NCBI GenBank assembly: GCA_011947345.1
Contig: JAAVTG010000410.1
Coordinates: forward strand, 1 to 34,601
DNA: 34,601 bases
Source: Phytophthora quininea
Taxonomy: Eukaryota > Oomycota > Peronosporomycetes > Peronosporales > Peronosporaceae
Reading direction: 5' to 3'
Positions 8,861 to 17,713 of the stretch are shown one piece after another. A model generated the notes under the pieces. It saw only the letters and a list, made by a program, of their open reading frames with translations. It did not search any database and had not been told where the DNA came from. The translations under genes were made by a program, and so were the position numbers. Position 1 is the first letter of the stretch. The number at the start of each line of letters is the position of its first letter.

Positions 8861-11800
8861 TCACCACAGAATGAACTCACCGAGACGGCGGTACCACTTG
8901 CTGTTCTGGCTCGGAGACTGCTGTGCCGGGTTTGTCTTCTTCGGCGTAGGCGTCGGAGTCGGCGCGTGGGTCGTCGTGACTGGGGCCGGCGTCGAGTAAA
9001 CAGAAGGCGTAGGAGTCTTCGGCACTCCCGTTGTCACCTCAGGTGTCGAAGGTGGTGTTGTCGAGGGAGGTTCAGAAGTCGGAACTACGGTAGTCGGAGG
9101 CTCTGAAGGCGTGTACGTCGGAGTAGCAGTCGTCGGCGATGGAGTATCTTCGTAGCAAATCAAACTCGGGTGAGGAGTGTAAGTGACTGGGGCCGTGGTC
9201 TCGGGCGAATACGTCTCGGGCGTGTAGGTCGGCGGGGCAGTCGTGTACGGCGGATACGTCACCGGTGCGGTCGTCTCGGGCGAGTATGTCTCGGGCGAGT
9301 ACGTCTCGGGCGAGTACGTCTCGGGCGAATACGTCTCGGGCGTGTAGGTCGGCGGGGCAGTCGTGTACGGCGGATACGTCACCGGTGCGGTCGTCTCGGG
9401 CGAGTATGTCTCGGGCGAATACGTCTCGGGCGTGTAGGTCGGCGGGGCAGTCGTGTACGGCGGATACGTCACCGGTGCGGTCGTCTCGGGCGAGTATGTC
9501 TCGGGTGAGTACGTCTCGGGCGAGTACGTCTCGGGCGAATACGTCTCGGGCGTGTAGGTCGGCGGGGCAGTCGTGTACGGCGGATACGTCACCGGTGCGG
9601 TCGTCTCGGGCGAGTATGTCTCGGGCGAGTATGTCTCGGGTGAGTACGTCTCGGGCGAGTACGTCTCGGGCGAATACGTCTCGGGCGTGTAGGTCGGCGG
9701 GGCAGTCGTGTACGGCGGATACGTCACCGGTGCGGTCGTCTCGGGCGAGTATGTCTCGGGTGAGTACGTCTCGGGCGAGTACGTCTCGGGCGAATACGTC
9801 TCGGGCGTGTAGGTCGGCGGGGCAGTCGTGTACGGCGGATACGTCACCGGTGCGGTCGTCTCGGGCGAGTATGTCTCGGGCGAGTACGTCTCGGGCGAAT
9901 ACGTCTCGGGCGTGTAGGTCGGCGGGGCAGTCGTGTACGGCGGATACGTCACCGGTGCGGTCGTCTCGGGCGAGTATGTCTCGGGCGAGTACGTCTCGGG
10001 CGAATACGTCTCGGGCGTGTAGGTCGGCGGGGCAGTCGTGTACGGCGGATACGTCACCGGTGCGGTCGTCTCGGGCGAGTATGTCTCGGGTGAGTACGTC
10101 TCGGGCGAGTACGTCTCGGGCGAATACGTCTCGGGCGTGTAGGTCGGCGGGGCAGTCGTGTACGGCGGATACGTCACCGGTGCGGTCGTCTCGGGCGAGT
10201 ATGTCTCGGGCGAGTACGTCTCGGGCGAATACGTCTCGGGCGTGTAGGTCGGCGGGGCAGTCGTGTACGGCGGATACGTCACCGGTGCGGTCGTCTCGGG
10301 CGAGTATGTCTCGGGCGAGTACGTCTCGGGCGAATACGTCTCGGGCGTGTAGGTCGGCGGGGCAGTCGTGTACGGCGGATACGTCACCGGCGCGGTCGTC
10401 TCGGGCGAGTATGTCTCGGGTGAGTACGTCTCGGGCGAGTACGTCTCGGGCGAATACGTCTCGGGCGTGTAGGTCGGCGGGGCAGTCGTGTACGGCGGAT
10501 ACGTCACCGGCGCGGTCGTCTCGGGCGAGTATGTCTCGGGTGAGTACGTCTCGGGCGAATACGTCTCGGGCGAATACGTCTCGGGCGTGTAGGTCGGCGG
10601 GGCAGTCGTGTACGGCGGATACGTCACCGGCGCGGTCGTCTCGGGCGAGTATGTCTCGGGTGAGTACGTCTCGGGCGAGTACGTCTCGGGCGAATACGTC
10701 TCGGGCGTGTAGGTCGGCGGGGCAGTCGTGTACGGCGGATACGTCACCGGCGCGGTCGTCTCGGGCGAGTATGTCTCGGGCGAGTACGTCTCGGGCGAAT
10801 ACGTCTCGGGCGTGTAGGTCGGCGGGGCAGTCGTGTACGGCGGATACGTCACCGGCGCGGTCGTCTCGGGCGAGTATGTCTCGGGTGAGTACGTCTCGGG
10901 CGAGTACGTCTCGGGCGAATACGTCTCGGGCGTGTAGGTCGGCGGGGCAGTCGTGTACGGCGGATACGTCACCGGTGCGGTCGTCTCGGGCGAGTATGTC
11001 TCGGGTGAGTACGTCTCGGGCGAGTACGTCTCGGGCGAATACGTCTCGGGCGTGTAGGTCGGCGGGGCAGTCGTGTACGGCGGATACGTCACCGGCGCGG
11101 TCGTCTCGGGCGAGTATGTCTCGGGTGAGTACGTCTCGGGCGAGTACGTCTCGGGCGAATACGTCTCGGGCGTGTAGGTCGGCGGGGCAGTCGTGTACGG
11201 CGGATACGTCACCGGTGCGGTCGTCTCTGGGGAATATGTTGCTGGCGGGGTTGTTGTTGGTGCCTTGGTTGGTGCTTTAGTAGTAGGCGTCTTGGTTGCT
11301 GGTGTTTTCGTTGGTGGTGTCTTGGTGTAGCTGGTGCCGGGTATCTTGGTGGTGCCTGGAGTTTTGGTCGTTGATGTGTCCGGTGCTTCAGGGCTAATTG
11401 TCAAATCTGCAGGGTCGCACTGTTGCGCTTGATCAAGTAGCTCCAACACATTGGCGTACAACATCCCTGTGTCCGTGATTGTATCAGTTGTCGGCTTGCC
11501 TGCGGGGAACCAAAGAAAGTCTGGATGGTCCTTACGAGAGTCGGCGAGCCATTCGCCGCCGATGATCGTGTAGTTCTCGTCCAGTTCAAGGCAGTACTCG
11601 TAGTCATCGTACACAGTGTAGGCTTCGATCCTCCCGGTCTCAGTCAACGCCCCGTCTTCCAGCGACTCGGATGTCCACGTCAGTCTCGTCGTGCACTTGG
11701 CCAAGTACACAGCTGCGTCGTTGAACGGGTACGTCTCGGTACCAAAGTACTCAAGTGACAGCGCCGATTTATCCGCGACCTCCGCCTCGAGGAACTCGTA

Positions 11801-12721
11801 CTTCTGGACTGGTTGATTCCACACCTGCGAGTCGGAGCTCACATCCACGATGAACGTCTGGTGCTGCTTGCCGAGGATGTTCGCCGCTGCAATGTGGAAG
11901 AAGGCCGGGCTGATGTCGCGTCGCGCTTCGTCCACGTAGCGTCCGTAGTTGTCGAGCTCTTCCGGGCTGTCAGGTCCGTTGAAGCGCACACCAGTGAACA
12001 CAACGTCGATGGCTGCACCGTCGTACAGCTGACTGAGCAGCGCCTTGATGTCCACCGCGTGGAAGGTCACGTTGTCCTTGTGGACGTCGCACATGGGCTC
12101 CAGTTCGAGCATAGCAGCCGCCGCCCACGCGTGGCAAATGCCATGCCACGTTGGGATGCAGTAGCCGCTGCTCTCTCCGTCGCGGATGCCGCACAAACTA
12201 CCGTCCCCAAGGGAGTCGCAGTCCGAGTCGCTGGTGCACGTGCTTCCCGTGTACGACTCGGACAGCACGCCGGTGCTGAGCGAGATGCTATCCATGAACG
12301 AACCGGCGCCGAGGCCGTAGGCCGTGGCGTATTTCTCGGCCGCGGAGGACTCACCGTCCTTCCACTTGATGTTGATGCCGTCCGTGTAGGTGGGCCAGTA
12401 GTCTCCCGACCACGGCAGCACGGCGCTGGCGGCGCTGGAGAACGAACCCTTGAGCACGTCGAAGTTGGTCTCCATCGGGACGCCAAAGTAGGTCTCGAGA
12501 CGCTCGACGTCCGACAGCGCGCCTTCCAAGTGGCGGTTCTTCTGTTCAGGCGTCACGGGGTCGACGACACGGCCTCGGATGGAGCCTCCGAACGCCGGGT
12601 GGCTGTGGGTCAGCGATGCGGACTCGCCCAGCGGGGTGACGAGGCTCTCGGTGATGGCCTCGCCCCGGACCGGTGACAGCGCGGAGAGAAGTGTCAGCGA
12701 CAACAGCAGTCGAGTCGCCAT
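8861..12721 (-). CDS. Transglutaminase elicitor TG2 with giant TYSPE-repeat stalk
   Basis: One intact frame encodes 1286 residues, more than twice the length of its neighbours. The chosen start (12721) opens with the signal peptide MATRLLLSLTLLSALSPVRG; the in-frame ATG at 12928 lies upstream of the core promoter and lacks a leader. The transglutaminase part spans about residues 65-480: CIPTWHGICHAW with predicted nucleophile Cys196, FFHIAAANILGKQHQTFIVD with likely His276 and Asp293, then VWNQPVQKYEF from residue 300, a divergent Pep-13 site that keeps Trp and Pro. After a Lys/Thr/Pro linker, residues of about 495-1180 are tandem proline/threonine repeats, then a Thr/Pro-rich region and a C terminus ending GEFILW with no clear GPI signal. 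The stalk is probably heavily O-glycosylated and wall-associated (inference). It is divergent from TG3. Confidence 0.9.
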   Translation of the reverse strand: MATRLLLSLTLLSALSPVRGEAITESLVTPLGESASLTHSHPAFGGSIRGRVVDPVTPEQKNRHLEGALSDVERLETYFGVPMETNFDVLKGSFSSAASAVLPWSGDYWPTYTDGINIKWKDGESSAAEKYATAYGLGAGSFMDSISLSTGVLSESYTGSTCTSDSDCDSLGDGSLCGIRDGESSGYCIPTWHGICHAWAAAAMLELEPMCDVHKDNVTFHAVDIKALLSQLYDGAAIDVVFTGVRFNGPDSPEELDNYGRYVDEARRDISPAFFHIAAANILGKQHQTFIVDVSSDSQVWNQPVQKYEFLEAEVADKSALSLEYFGTETYPFNDAAVYLAKCTTRLTWTSESLEDGALTETGRIEAYTVYDDYEYCLELDENYTIIGGEWLADSRKDHPDFLWFPAGKPTTDTITDTGMLYANVLELLDQAQQCDPADLTISPEAPDTSTTKTPGTTKIPGTSYTKTPPTKTPATKTPTTKAPTKAPTTTPPATYSPETTAPVTYPPYTTAPPTYTPETYSPETYSPETYSPETYSPETTAPVTYPPYTTAPPTYTPETYSPETYSPETYSPETYSPETTAPVTYPPYTTAPPTYTPETYSPETYSPETYSPETYSPETTAPVTYPPYTTAPPTYTPETYSPETYSPETYSPETTAPVTYPPYTTAPPTYTPETYSPETYSPETYSPETYSPETTAPVTYPPYTTAPPTYTPETYSPETYSPETYSPETYSPETTAPVTYPPYTTAPPTYTPETYSPETYSPETYSPETYSPETTAPVTYPPYTTAPPTYTPETYSPETYSPETYSPETTAPVTYPPYTTAPPTYTPETYSPETYSPETYSPETTAPVTYPPYTTAPPTYTPETYSPETYSPETYSPETYSPETTAPVTYPPYTTAPPTYTPETYSPETYSPETYSPETTAPVTYPPYTTAPPTYTPETYSPETYSPETYSPETTAPVTYPPYTTAPPTYTPETYSPETYSPETYSPETYSPETTAPVTYPPYTTAPPTYTPETYSPETYSPETYSPETYSPETYSPETTAPVTYPPYTTAPPTYTPETYSPETYSPETYSPETYSPETTAPVTYPPYTTAPPTYTPETYSPETYSPETTAPVTYPPYTTAPPTYTPETYSPETYSPETYSPETYSPETTAPVTYPPYTTAPPTYTPETYSPETTAPVTYTPHPSLICYEDTPSPTTATPTYTPSEPPTTVVPTSEPPSTTPPSTPEVTTGVPKTPTPSVYSTPAPVTTTHAPTPTPTPKKTNPAQQSPSQNSKWYRRLGEFILW
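9186..11232 (-). repeat. Two-level coding minisatellite (TYSPE pentapeptide inside 30-45 residue units)
   Basis: Eighteen copies of a conserved block encoding TTAPVTYPPYTTAPPTYTPE (60 bp) are separated by 2 to 5 copies of a 15-bp TYSPE unit. Successive blocks are spaced 90, 105, 120 or 135 bp apart, always 60+15n. In plus-strand order the n values between blocks are 4,2,4,5,4,3,3,4,3,3,4,4,4,3,4,4,4. No unit breaks the reading frame. Codon variants occupy fixed places inside each unit, showing that whole units, and not single pentapeptides, have been copied. Confidence 0.95.
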
Positions 12722-12763
12722 CGTGAAGAGCGGAGTCCAAGGTCGACGTGAGCTGGAGACGAC

Positions 12764-12779
12764 GAGTTGGAAAATGAGC
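12764..12779 (-). promoter_or_regulatory. Core promoter of TG2
   Basis: The minus strand reads GCTCATTTTCCAACTC, close to the oomycete Inr/FPR consensus. It is 43 bp upstream of the TG2 ATG at 12721. Confidence 0.65.
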
Positions 12780-13602
12780 GAGAGGAAGGAGATCCGCGCG
12801 GATCGAAGCAATGGACATCGTCCAAACTTTGCTGGAGCTGGCGGTGTTGTCGTGCACTTGCGAGTGGCGCACGCGAGCGCAACCGAAGAAGCCCGGGTGT
12901 CCTTTGCAGTCGTCGAACAGCACAGCACTAGCCCAGCTCCGTGCGCCAGATTCCATCGTTTCCGGTTCGAATGCGTCGTCGACTAGCCTGGATAGACGGA
13001 GCTACCTACAGTGGTCCATGTAGACAAATTGCGGATAACCGATCTTTTGGAACATGGCGGAGCCTGCAGCAGTATGGCGCGCAGATTCACCACAAGTTGT
13101 AGAGGCCTCGTGTCTGCTGGAGATTGCTTCCGCCCGGCACGACCAAGAGCGTATGAAAGTGCGATCACACGTCTGGGCTCTTACCATTGCCACGTAAGTC
13201 AGACTCCAACGAATCGGGGTCAACTACTAAGATATTGGAGGTGACAAGCAAGCTGCTATTCGCCATACCAACGCTGTAGCTGTAGTCAAGCCACGCCAGT
13301 TTGACGATGAACTCCTCGAATCGATAGCCGCTTGGGTTTGCGCGTGCCGCTCGCACGCGGAATACGATCGAGCCCATACGACCACACAAATACCATACGA
13401 ACAGAGTATGGTGGGCTCTGAGTTTTGGCCACAACTTCGAGTTAAACGATATGGATAGGACATGCAAGCACTACACGTCAACCGCACGTTAAACACGTGC
13501 TGTGATCGATAATCGGCATTCGTGGTAGACGAACAGCAAAACGCGTTGGAAGACCTCACTTTCACTCTATCCCTGGACTGCTTTCAACTTCATCATCTCG
13601 CG
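12780..13602. other. Divergent intergenic region between TG2 and TG3
   Basis: This 0.8-kb interval carries the promoters of both divergent elicitor genes. Near 13555-13566, CTCACTTTCACT could be a weak initiator for TG3, about 40 bp before its ATG. A 100-residue minus-strand frame at 13165-13467 is open but shows no signal peptide or known domain; it may be chance or a relic. Confidence 0.45.
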
Positions 13603-14974
13603 ATGGTTGCACCACCCAGTTCTTTTGCTTTTACTGCAGCCGTCGTGCTGGCGTTCGCGGCATCCGTCAACGCCTCGCCACTCACAAGCGATCCCTACAC
13701 GCCCGTGAAGATTAATGTCCCGCTGACAGCTTCGCACCCAGCCTACGGTGCCAAGCTCGAGGATGCGATCGTCCAACCGATCATCCCAAAGGACCCGAAC
13801 GTGGCACTAGCTGCAGAGGTGAAGATGGTTCCGACCAAGCGGCAACTGCGCGACATGGAGGACTCCGCGGGCTCCGACATCAAAGACCTTGAAAAATACT
13901 TCGGCTCCAGCATGGAAGAATTTCGACACGCTGAAAGCGCAATATGCGTCGGCCTCGGCTCCGGTTGCGCCCTGGCCGAGCAGCTACTGGCCCATGTTCC
14001 AGGACAGCATCAACCACGTGTGGAAGAGCGGCGACGCTAGTCCGTCCGAGAAGTACGCCAAAGCTTATGGCCTGGACCCGACAGACTTCAAGAACAAGGT
14101 TTCGGCGAGGACAGGAATCGACTCACAGACGAGCAATCTGCGTTGCTCGACGCACGATGATTGCAAAACTCTCAAGGATGGCAGCGTGTGTGCGAAGCGG
14201 GCTGGTGCATCCACCGGCCGCTGCATTCCTACGTGGTTTGGTATCTGCCACGCTTGGTCGCCGGCCGCCATTCTCGAGCAAGAACCGCAGTGTGACGTGG
14301 TGAAGAACAACGTGACGTTCCACGTCTTCGACATCAAGGCTCTGCTCACATATATCTACGACGGCGCTGAGGTTGAGACGGTCTTTGCCGGCGCCCGCTT
14401 TGACGGGCCGGATTCCCCGGCTGAAACGGACCGCTTCGGTCGCTACACGGACGCCGCTCGCCGCGATTTGGGCGCTGGCCTCTTCCACATTGCGATGACC
14501 AACATCATGGGCAAGCAAAAGAAGTCGTTCGTCGTCGACGTCAATTCGGATTCTGAGGTGTGGAACCAACCCGTGCGCTCGTACGACGTCAAGGAGATGG
14601 AGATCGTGGACGCCGACGAGGCGTCGAGGAACTACTTCGGCGCCGAGTCATACCCATTCAATAGCAAGATGGTGCGGTTGGCTTACGTCAAGACTACGTT
14701 CAGCTGGATCGGCGAGTCCGCCAAAGACGGCCCGCTCGTCTCTTCGGGCGACGTTGATAAGTTCACAGTAACTCGCAACTACGAGTATCTGCTGGAGTTG
14801 GACGCCAACAACAACATTATTGGCGGCGAATGGGTCGGCAGATCAAAGGAAGACCATCCCGACTTTTTGTGGTTCCCGACCAGCAAACCTGCCGCATCAG
14901 CTATCACTGACACGGGTCTAAGTTACGCTGATGTCCTAGAGTTGCTTGAACTGTCCAAGTCATGTGAAGAGTAG
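13603..14974 (+). CDS. Transglutaminase elicitor TG3, compact form without Ser/Thr tail; one frame break
   Basis: The start at 13603 gives the signal peptide MVAPPSSFAFTAAVVLAFAA (to about residue 24). The propeptide contains TASHPAYGAKL and an RXLR-like tetrapeptide, RQLR at residues 80-83, followed by DMEDS. The catalytic segment CIPTWFGICHAWSPAAI (nucleophile near residue 216), FHIAMTNIMGKQKKSFVVD and VWNQPVRSYDV (Pep-13 counterpart, keeping Trp and Pro) are all present. The protein ends SCEE at about 457 residues, soon after the WFPTSKPAASAITDTG region, so it lacks the long tail of TG1, TG2 and TG4. The frame breaks near 13917, just after SSMEE, where two bases appear to be missing before NFDTLK; the downstream frame then runs cleanly to the TAG at 14972-14974. 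It converges on TG4, 265 bp away. Confidence 0.87.
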
Positions 14975-15194
14975 ATAGTAAGTTTCAAGGGCAAACACTT
15001 TTCCTACTTGTGCAGAACGTGCTGGGATTGATTGTGTTTCGAATTAAGGAAGTAGAAAACGTCGCTTAAACACCGACATTGCTCGCTTTTCGGCGCTGTT
15101 GCGGTGTTTCTCGATGACTACGCTTGTCTGCGTCTCGGTCATCCAGTGGCTCACAAAGGAGACTATACCGATGCAATGCAATGGCACAAAATGC

Positions 15195-15200
15195 TTTATT
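15195..15200 (-). terminator. Polyadenylation signal AATAAA of TG4
   Basis: AATAAA on the minus strand lies 40 bp downstream of the TG4 stop, within GATCAATAAAGCAT. The same signal recurs at the other copies. Confidence 0.6.
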
Positions 15201-15239
15201 GATCGGCAGGACGCCAATTCTCTTCTACACGACAGCTTC

Positions 15240-17051
15240 TTAGCACACGAAGTGCACGGTAGGCTCGCTCGGAGCAGGTGTCGCCTCGGGCGAGTTTGGC
15301 GTCGGCTGCTGGTTAGGCACGAAGTCCGGCGTCGATGCGCTGGGCGTCGATGTCGTGGGGCTGCCAACGCTGGGGACGATCGGGATCGTCTGGGACGGCG
15401 TTCGGTTTCCTCCGGGGCGTCACCACTGGAGTCTGGGGCGAGTTTGGCTGCGAGGTTGGTGTCGAGGGCGAGCTCTGAGACGACGTTTGCTCTTGTTGGT
15501 CCTTGGACCCAGCCGCCAAGCTGATGAAGTCCGGGGTGACCCCTACAACGTTGTCTTCGTTGCTGGCAGCCGGGGCGTTGTTGCCGAAGAGGTTGATGAA
15601 GAAGCCAGCGCCATCGTCCCCGTTAGACCCTGCAGTTGATGCTGGAGTGCCGTCTCCCACGATTCCAGGCGACTGAGTAGTAGCTTGAGGCGTAGATGAC
15701 GATCCTGAACTGCACGACAGCGACATGTGATGCAGCTCCTGGACTTCCGCCACGCTCAGACCGGAGTCGGTCACGAGCGAGGAGTCGGGCTTTGGGTGGG
15801 GAACCACAGAAAGTCGGGGTGGTCTGCCTTCGACTGGTCCAGCCACTCGCCGCCGATGATGTTGTAGTTGGCGTCCAGCTCCAGCAAGTACTCGTAGTTT
15901 TTCGATTGCGTGTACTTGCTGGCCCCGGAAGAAACCATCGGGCCGTCTGTATCCATATCTTCGCTGATGTAGCTGAACGTGGTCTGCGTGTAAGCCAAGT
16001 AGACCATCTCGCTGTTGAACGGGTACGACGACGTGCCAAAGTACTTTTGAGACGCCTCGCCTACGTCCACGAGCTCCATCGTCTGCACCTCGTAGGACCG
16101 CGCAGGTTGGTTCCACACCTCCGGACCCGCTGAGATGTCAACAACGAACGACTGCTGGTGCTTGCCCATGATGTTGGTTAGCGCGATATGGAAGTAGCCG
16201 GCACCCAAGTCGCGACGGCTTTGGTCCGTGTATCGGCCAAACTGGTCCTTGCTAGCACGATCCTCTGGGCCGTTGTAACGAGCACCAGTGAACACGGTCT
16301 TGAGGTTGGCTTCAGCGTACATTTCACTCAGGAGCGCTTTAATGTCGAAGACGTGGAAGGTTACGCCGTTCTTCTCCACGTCGCACTGCGGCTCTTGCTC
16401 CAGGATCGCAGCCGGAGACCACGCGTGGCAAATGCCGTGCCAAGTGGGGATGCAGTAACCTGTTGATTTGCCTGCACGCTTCGCACACACGCCATTGCCA
16501 TTGCAGTCCGTGTCGGTCGAGCAAGGCGTGCTCTGCTGACTGTCGACGCCATACTTCAGTGAGATTTGGTCCATGAACTTGGTCACGTCCTTGCCGTAAG
16601 CCGTCGCGTACTTCTCAGACGCGGACGGTTCCCCCTGCTTCCACTGGAAGTTGATACCGTCTTGGTAGCTCGGCCAGTAGCTGCTCGGCCATGGTGAGGT
16701 AGGCGCAGAGGTCGATGCGTACTTCTCCTTCAGGGTGTTGAAGTTCACCTCCATGCTCTCGCCGAAGTATTTCTCCAGGTCGGTGATGTCAGAGCTGTGG
16801 CTTTCCTCCATACGACGCAGCTTGCGAGCTTGAATCACCATCGACTCGGCCACGGCTTGGTTGGGGTCTTCAGGGATCGTTGGCTGGACGCAGTCGTCGT
16901 TGACCTTACCAAAGGCCGGGTGGGAAGCAGTCAGCGGCACGGAGTCGACGGCCGTGTACGGGTTGTATTTGAGTGGTGAGGCTTGGATCAACCCTGTTGT
17001 GGCGGCTGCCGCAGCGGCAATGAGCGCGATTGAACGGGAAATGGTCACCAT
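15240..17051 (-). CDS. Transglutaminase elicitor TG4, array copy; C-terminal frame damaged
   Basis: The start at 17051 opens with MVTISRSIALIAAAAAATTG, a signal peptide. RKLR (residues 76-79), an RXLR-like tetrapeptide, lies in the propeptide ahead of MEES. CIPTWHGICHAW supplies predicted nucleophile Cys208; FHIALTNIMGKHQQSFVVD gives His288 and Asp305; VWNQPARSYEV at about 312 is the Pep-13 counterpart with Val changed to Ala. The frame is open to about residue 419, then breaks at WFPT near 15795. The other frame continues with LVTDSGLSVAEVQELHHM and a Ser/Thr/Pro-rich tail ending VHFVC. A second break lies near 15415 in a G/C run, and two in-frame 3-bp deletions distinguish this copy from TG6. 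Intact length would be about 604 residues. The gene is transcribed toward TG3. Confidence 0.85.
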
Positions 17052-17123
17052 AGTCGTTTTTGCTGATGATACGACAAATGCAGTAAAGTGGAGGTGATGC
17101 CGGAAACTTGCCAGGAAGCTGGG

Positions 17124-17139
17124 AAGTTTGAGAATGAGC
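17124..17139 (-). promoter_or_regulatory. Core promoter of TG4
   Basis: The minus strand reads GCTCATTCTCAAACTT, matching the oomycete Inr/FPR consensus except for FPR details. It lies 73 bp upstream of the ATG. Equivalent sites precede TG5, TG6 and TG7. Confidence 0.7.
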
Positions 17140-17194
17140 TTGCTAGACGACAACACTCGACAATGTTGCTGTCGGTGGCCGTTCCAAAGGGACA

Positions 17195-17713
17195 GCTCGT
17201 TGAACTCATTGAGTTTTGTTGCGTGTGTTGGCAGCCGGGCATTGTCACGTATCATATACTACTTGTATAAGGTGTTCGAGCAGTATAGATCTATACCAAA
17301 CTTGCGGGACGTGGTTTCAATCTCCATTTCATGCACTTGTGCCTTGGACTGCGTTGTAGAGGCACCTGTGACGATCTCAGACCTTCCTGATATCGATCGA
17401 TCCTGGCTATAGATTCGATACCAGCAGTTTGGTGACACGACCCAACTGTTTGCCCCCGAGACACACCTCATGGCGAATCGACTTGAGCCCAGCAGGTCCT
17501 TGATAGCGTGTCTATTTTGTCACGTTCGTGTAAACACAAATTCAAGTTTGCAGGCGCAAACTTTGCGGGCCGAGCTCTTCAAGTGGACGCAGGAAAGAGG
17601 CCCGTATAGATGCTCGATACCCGTGCAAAGTGCCCTCATCCAGTCACCAGGTGCTTTCAAAATTGTCGTTGGGCGAGATAAATCCACCAAGCAAAATGTA
17701 GCCCACAGACATC
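17195..17713 (+). pseudogene. Coding relic of unknown family beside SWEET copy 1
   Basis: A plus-strand stretch around 17340-17450 reads VVEAPVTISDLPDIDRSWL, then a stop, then IRYQQFGDTTQLFAPETH. It is clearly homologous, in inverted orientation, to the peptide pieces at 18980-19110. The two are more diverged from each other than any pair of TG copies, so they belong to an older inverted duplication. The parent family was not recognised. The rest of the interval is the SWEET 3' flank. Confidence 0.5.

Larger units (their letters stand above)
14822..17194. repeat. Array arm X' (left, truncated inside TG3)
   Basis: This segment, holding the 3' end of TG3 and all of TG4, reappears inverted at 19241-21595 and directly at 24193-26575. 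Its left limit falls within TG3. Identity is weaker over 14822-14852 (several substitutions) than beyond it, which marks the breakpoint. The inner limit is the GTTCCAAAGGGACA block at 17181-17194. Confidence 0.9.

Noticed and set aside
9186..11232. Regular direct repeats that could suggest a CRISPR array
   Set aside because: The repeat is coding, in frame, has no unique spacers and lies in a eukaryotic gene.
9265..11280. 671-codon open frame on the plus strand opposite the TYSPE stalk (Ser/Arg/Ala-rich repeats)
   Set aside because: It is the antisense image of a 15-bp periodic repeat, which keeps all frames free of stops. It has no signal, domain or promoter, while the minus-strand frame carries the transglutaminase.
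11813..12676. 287-codon plus-strand frame opposite the TG2 catalytic region
   Set aside because: Antisense shadow of a conserved GC-rich coding region; no recognisable domain.
13165..13467. 100-codon minus-strand frame between TG2 and TG3
   Set aside because: No homology recognised, no leader and no promoter match; it may be a relic but cannot be supported as a gene.
15785..15805. Programmed ribosomal frameshifting or an intron at the shared WFPT break
   Set aside because: No canonical X-XXY-YYZ slippery heptamer is in the right frame and there are no GT-AG sites at a suitable place; a one-base deletion is simpler.
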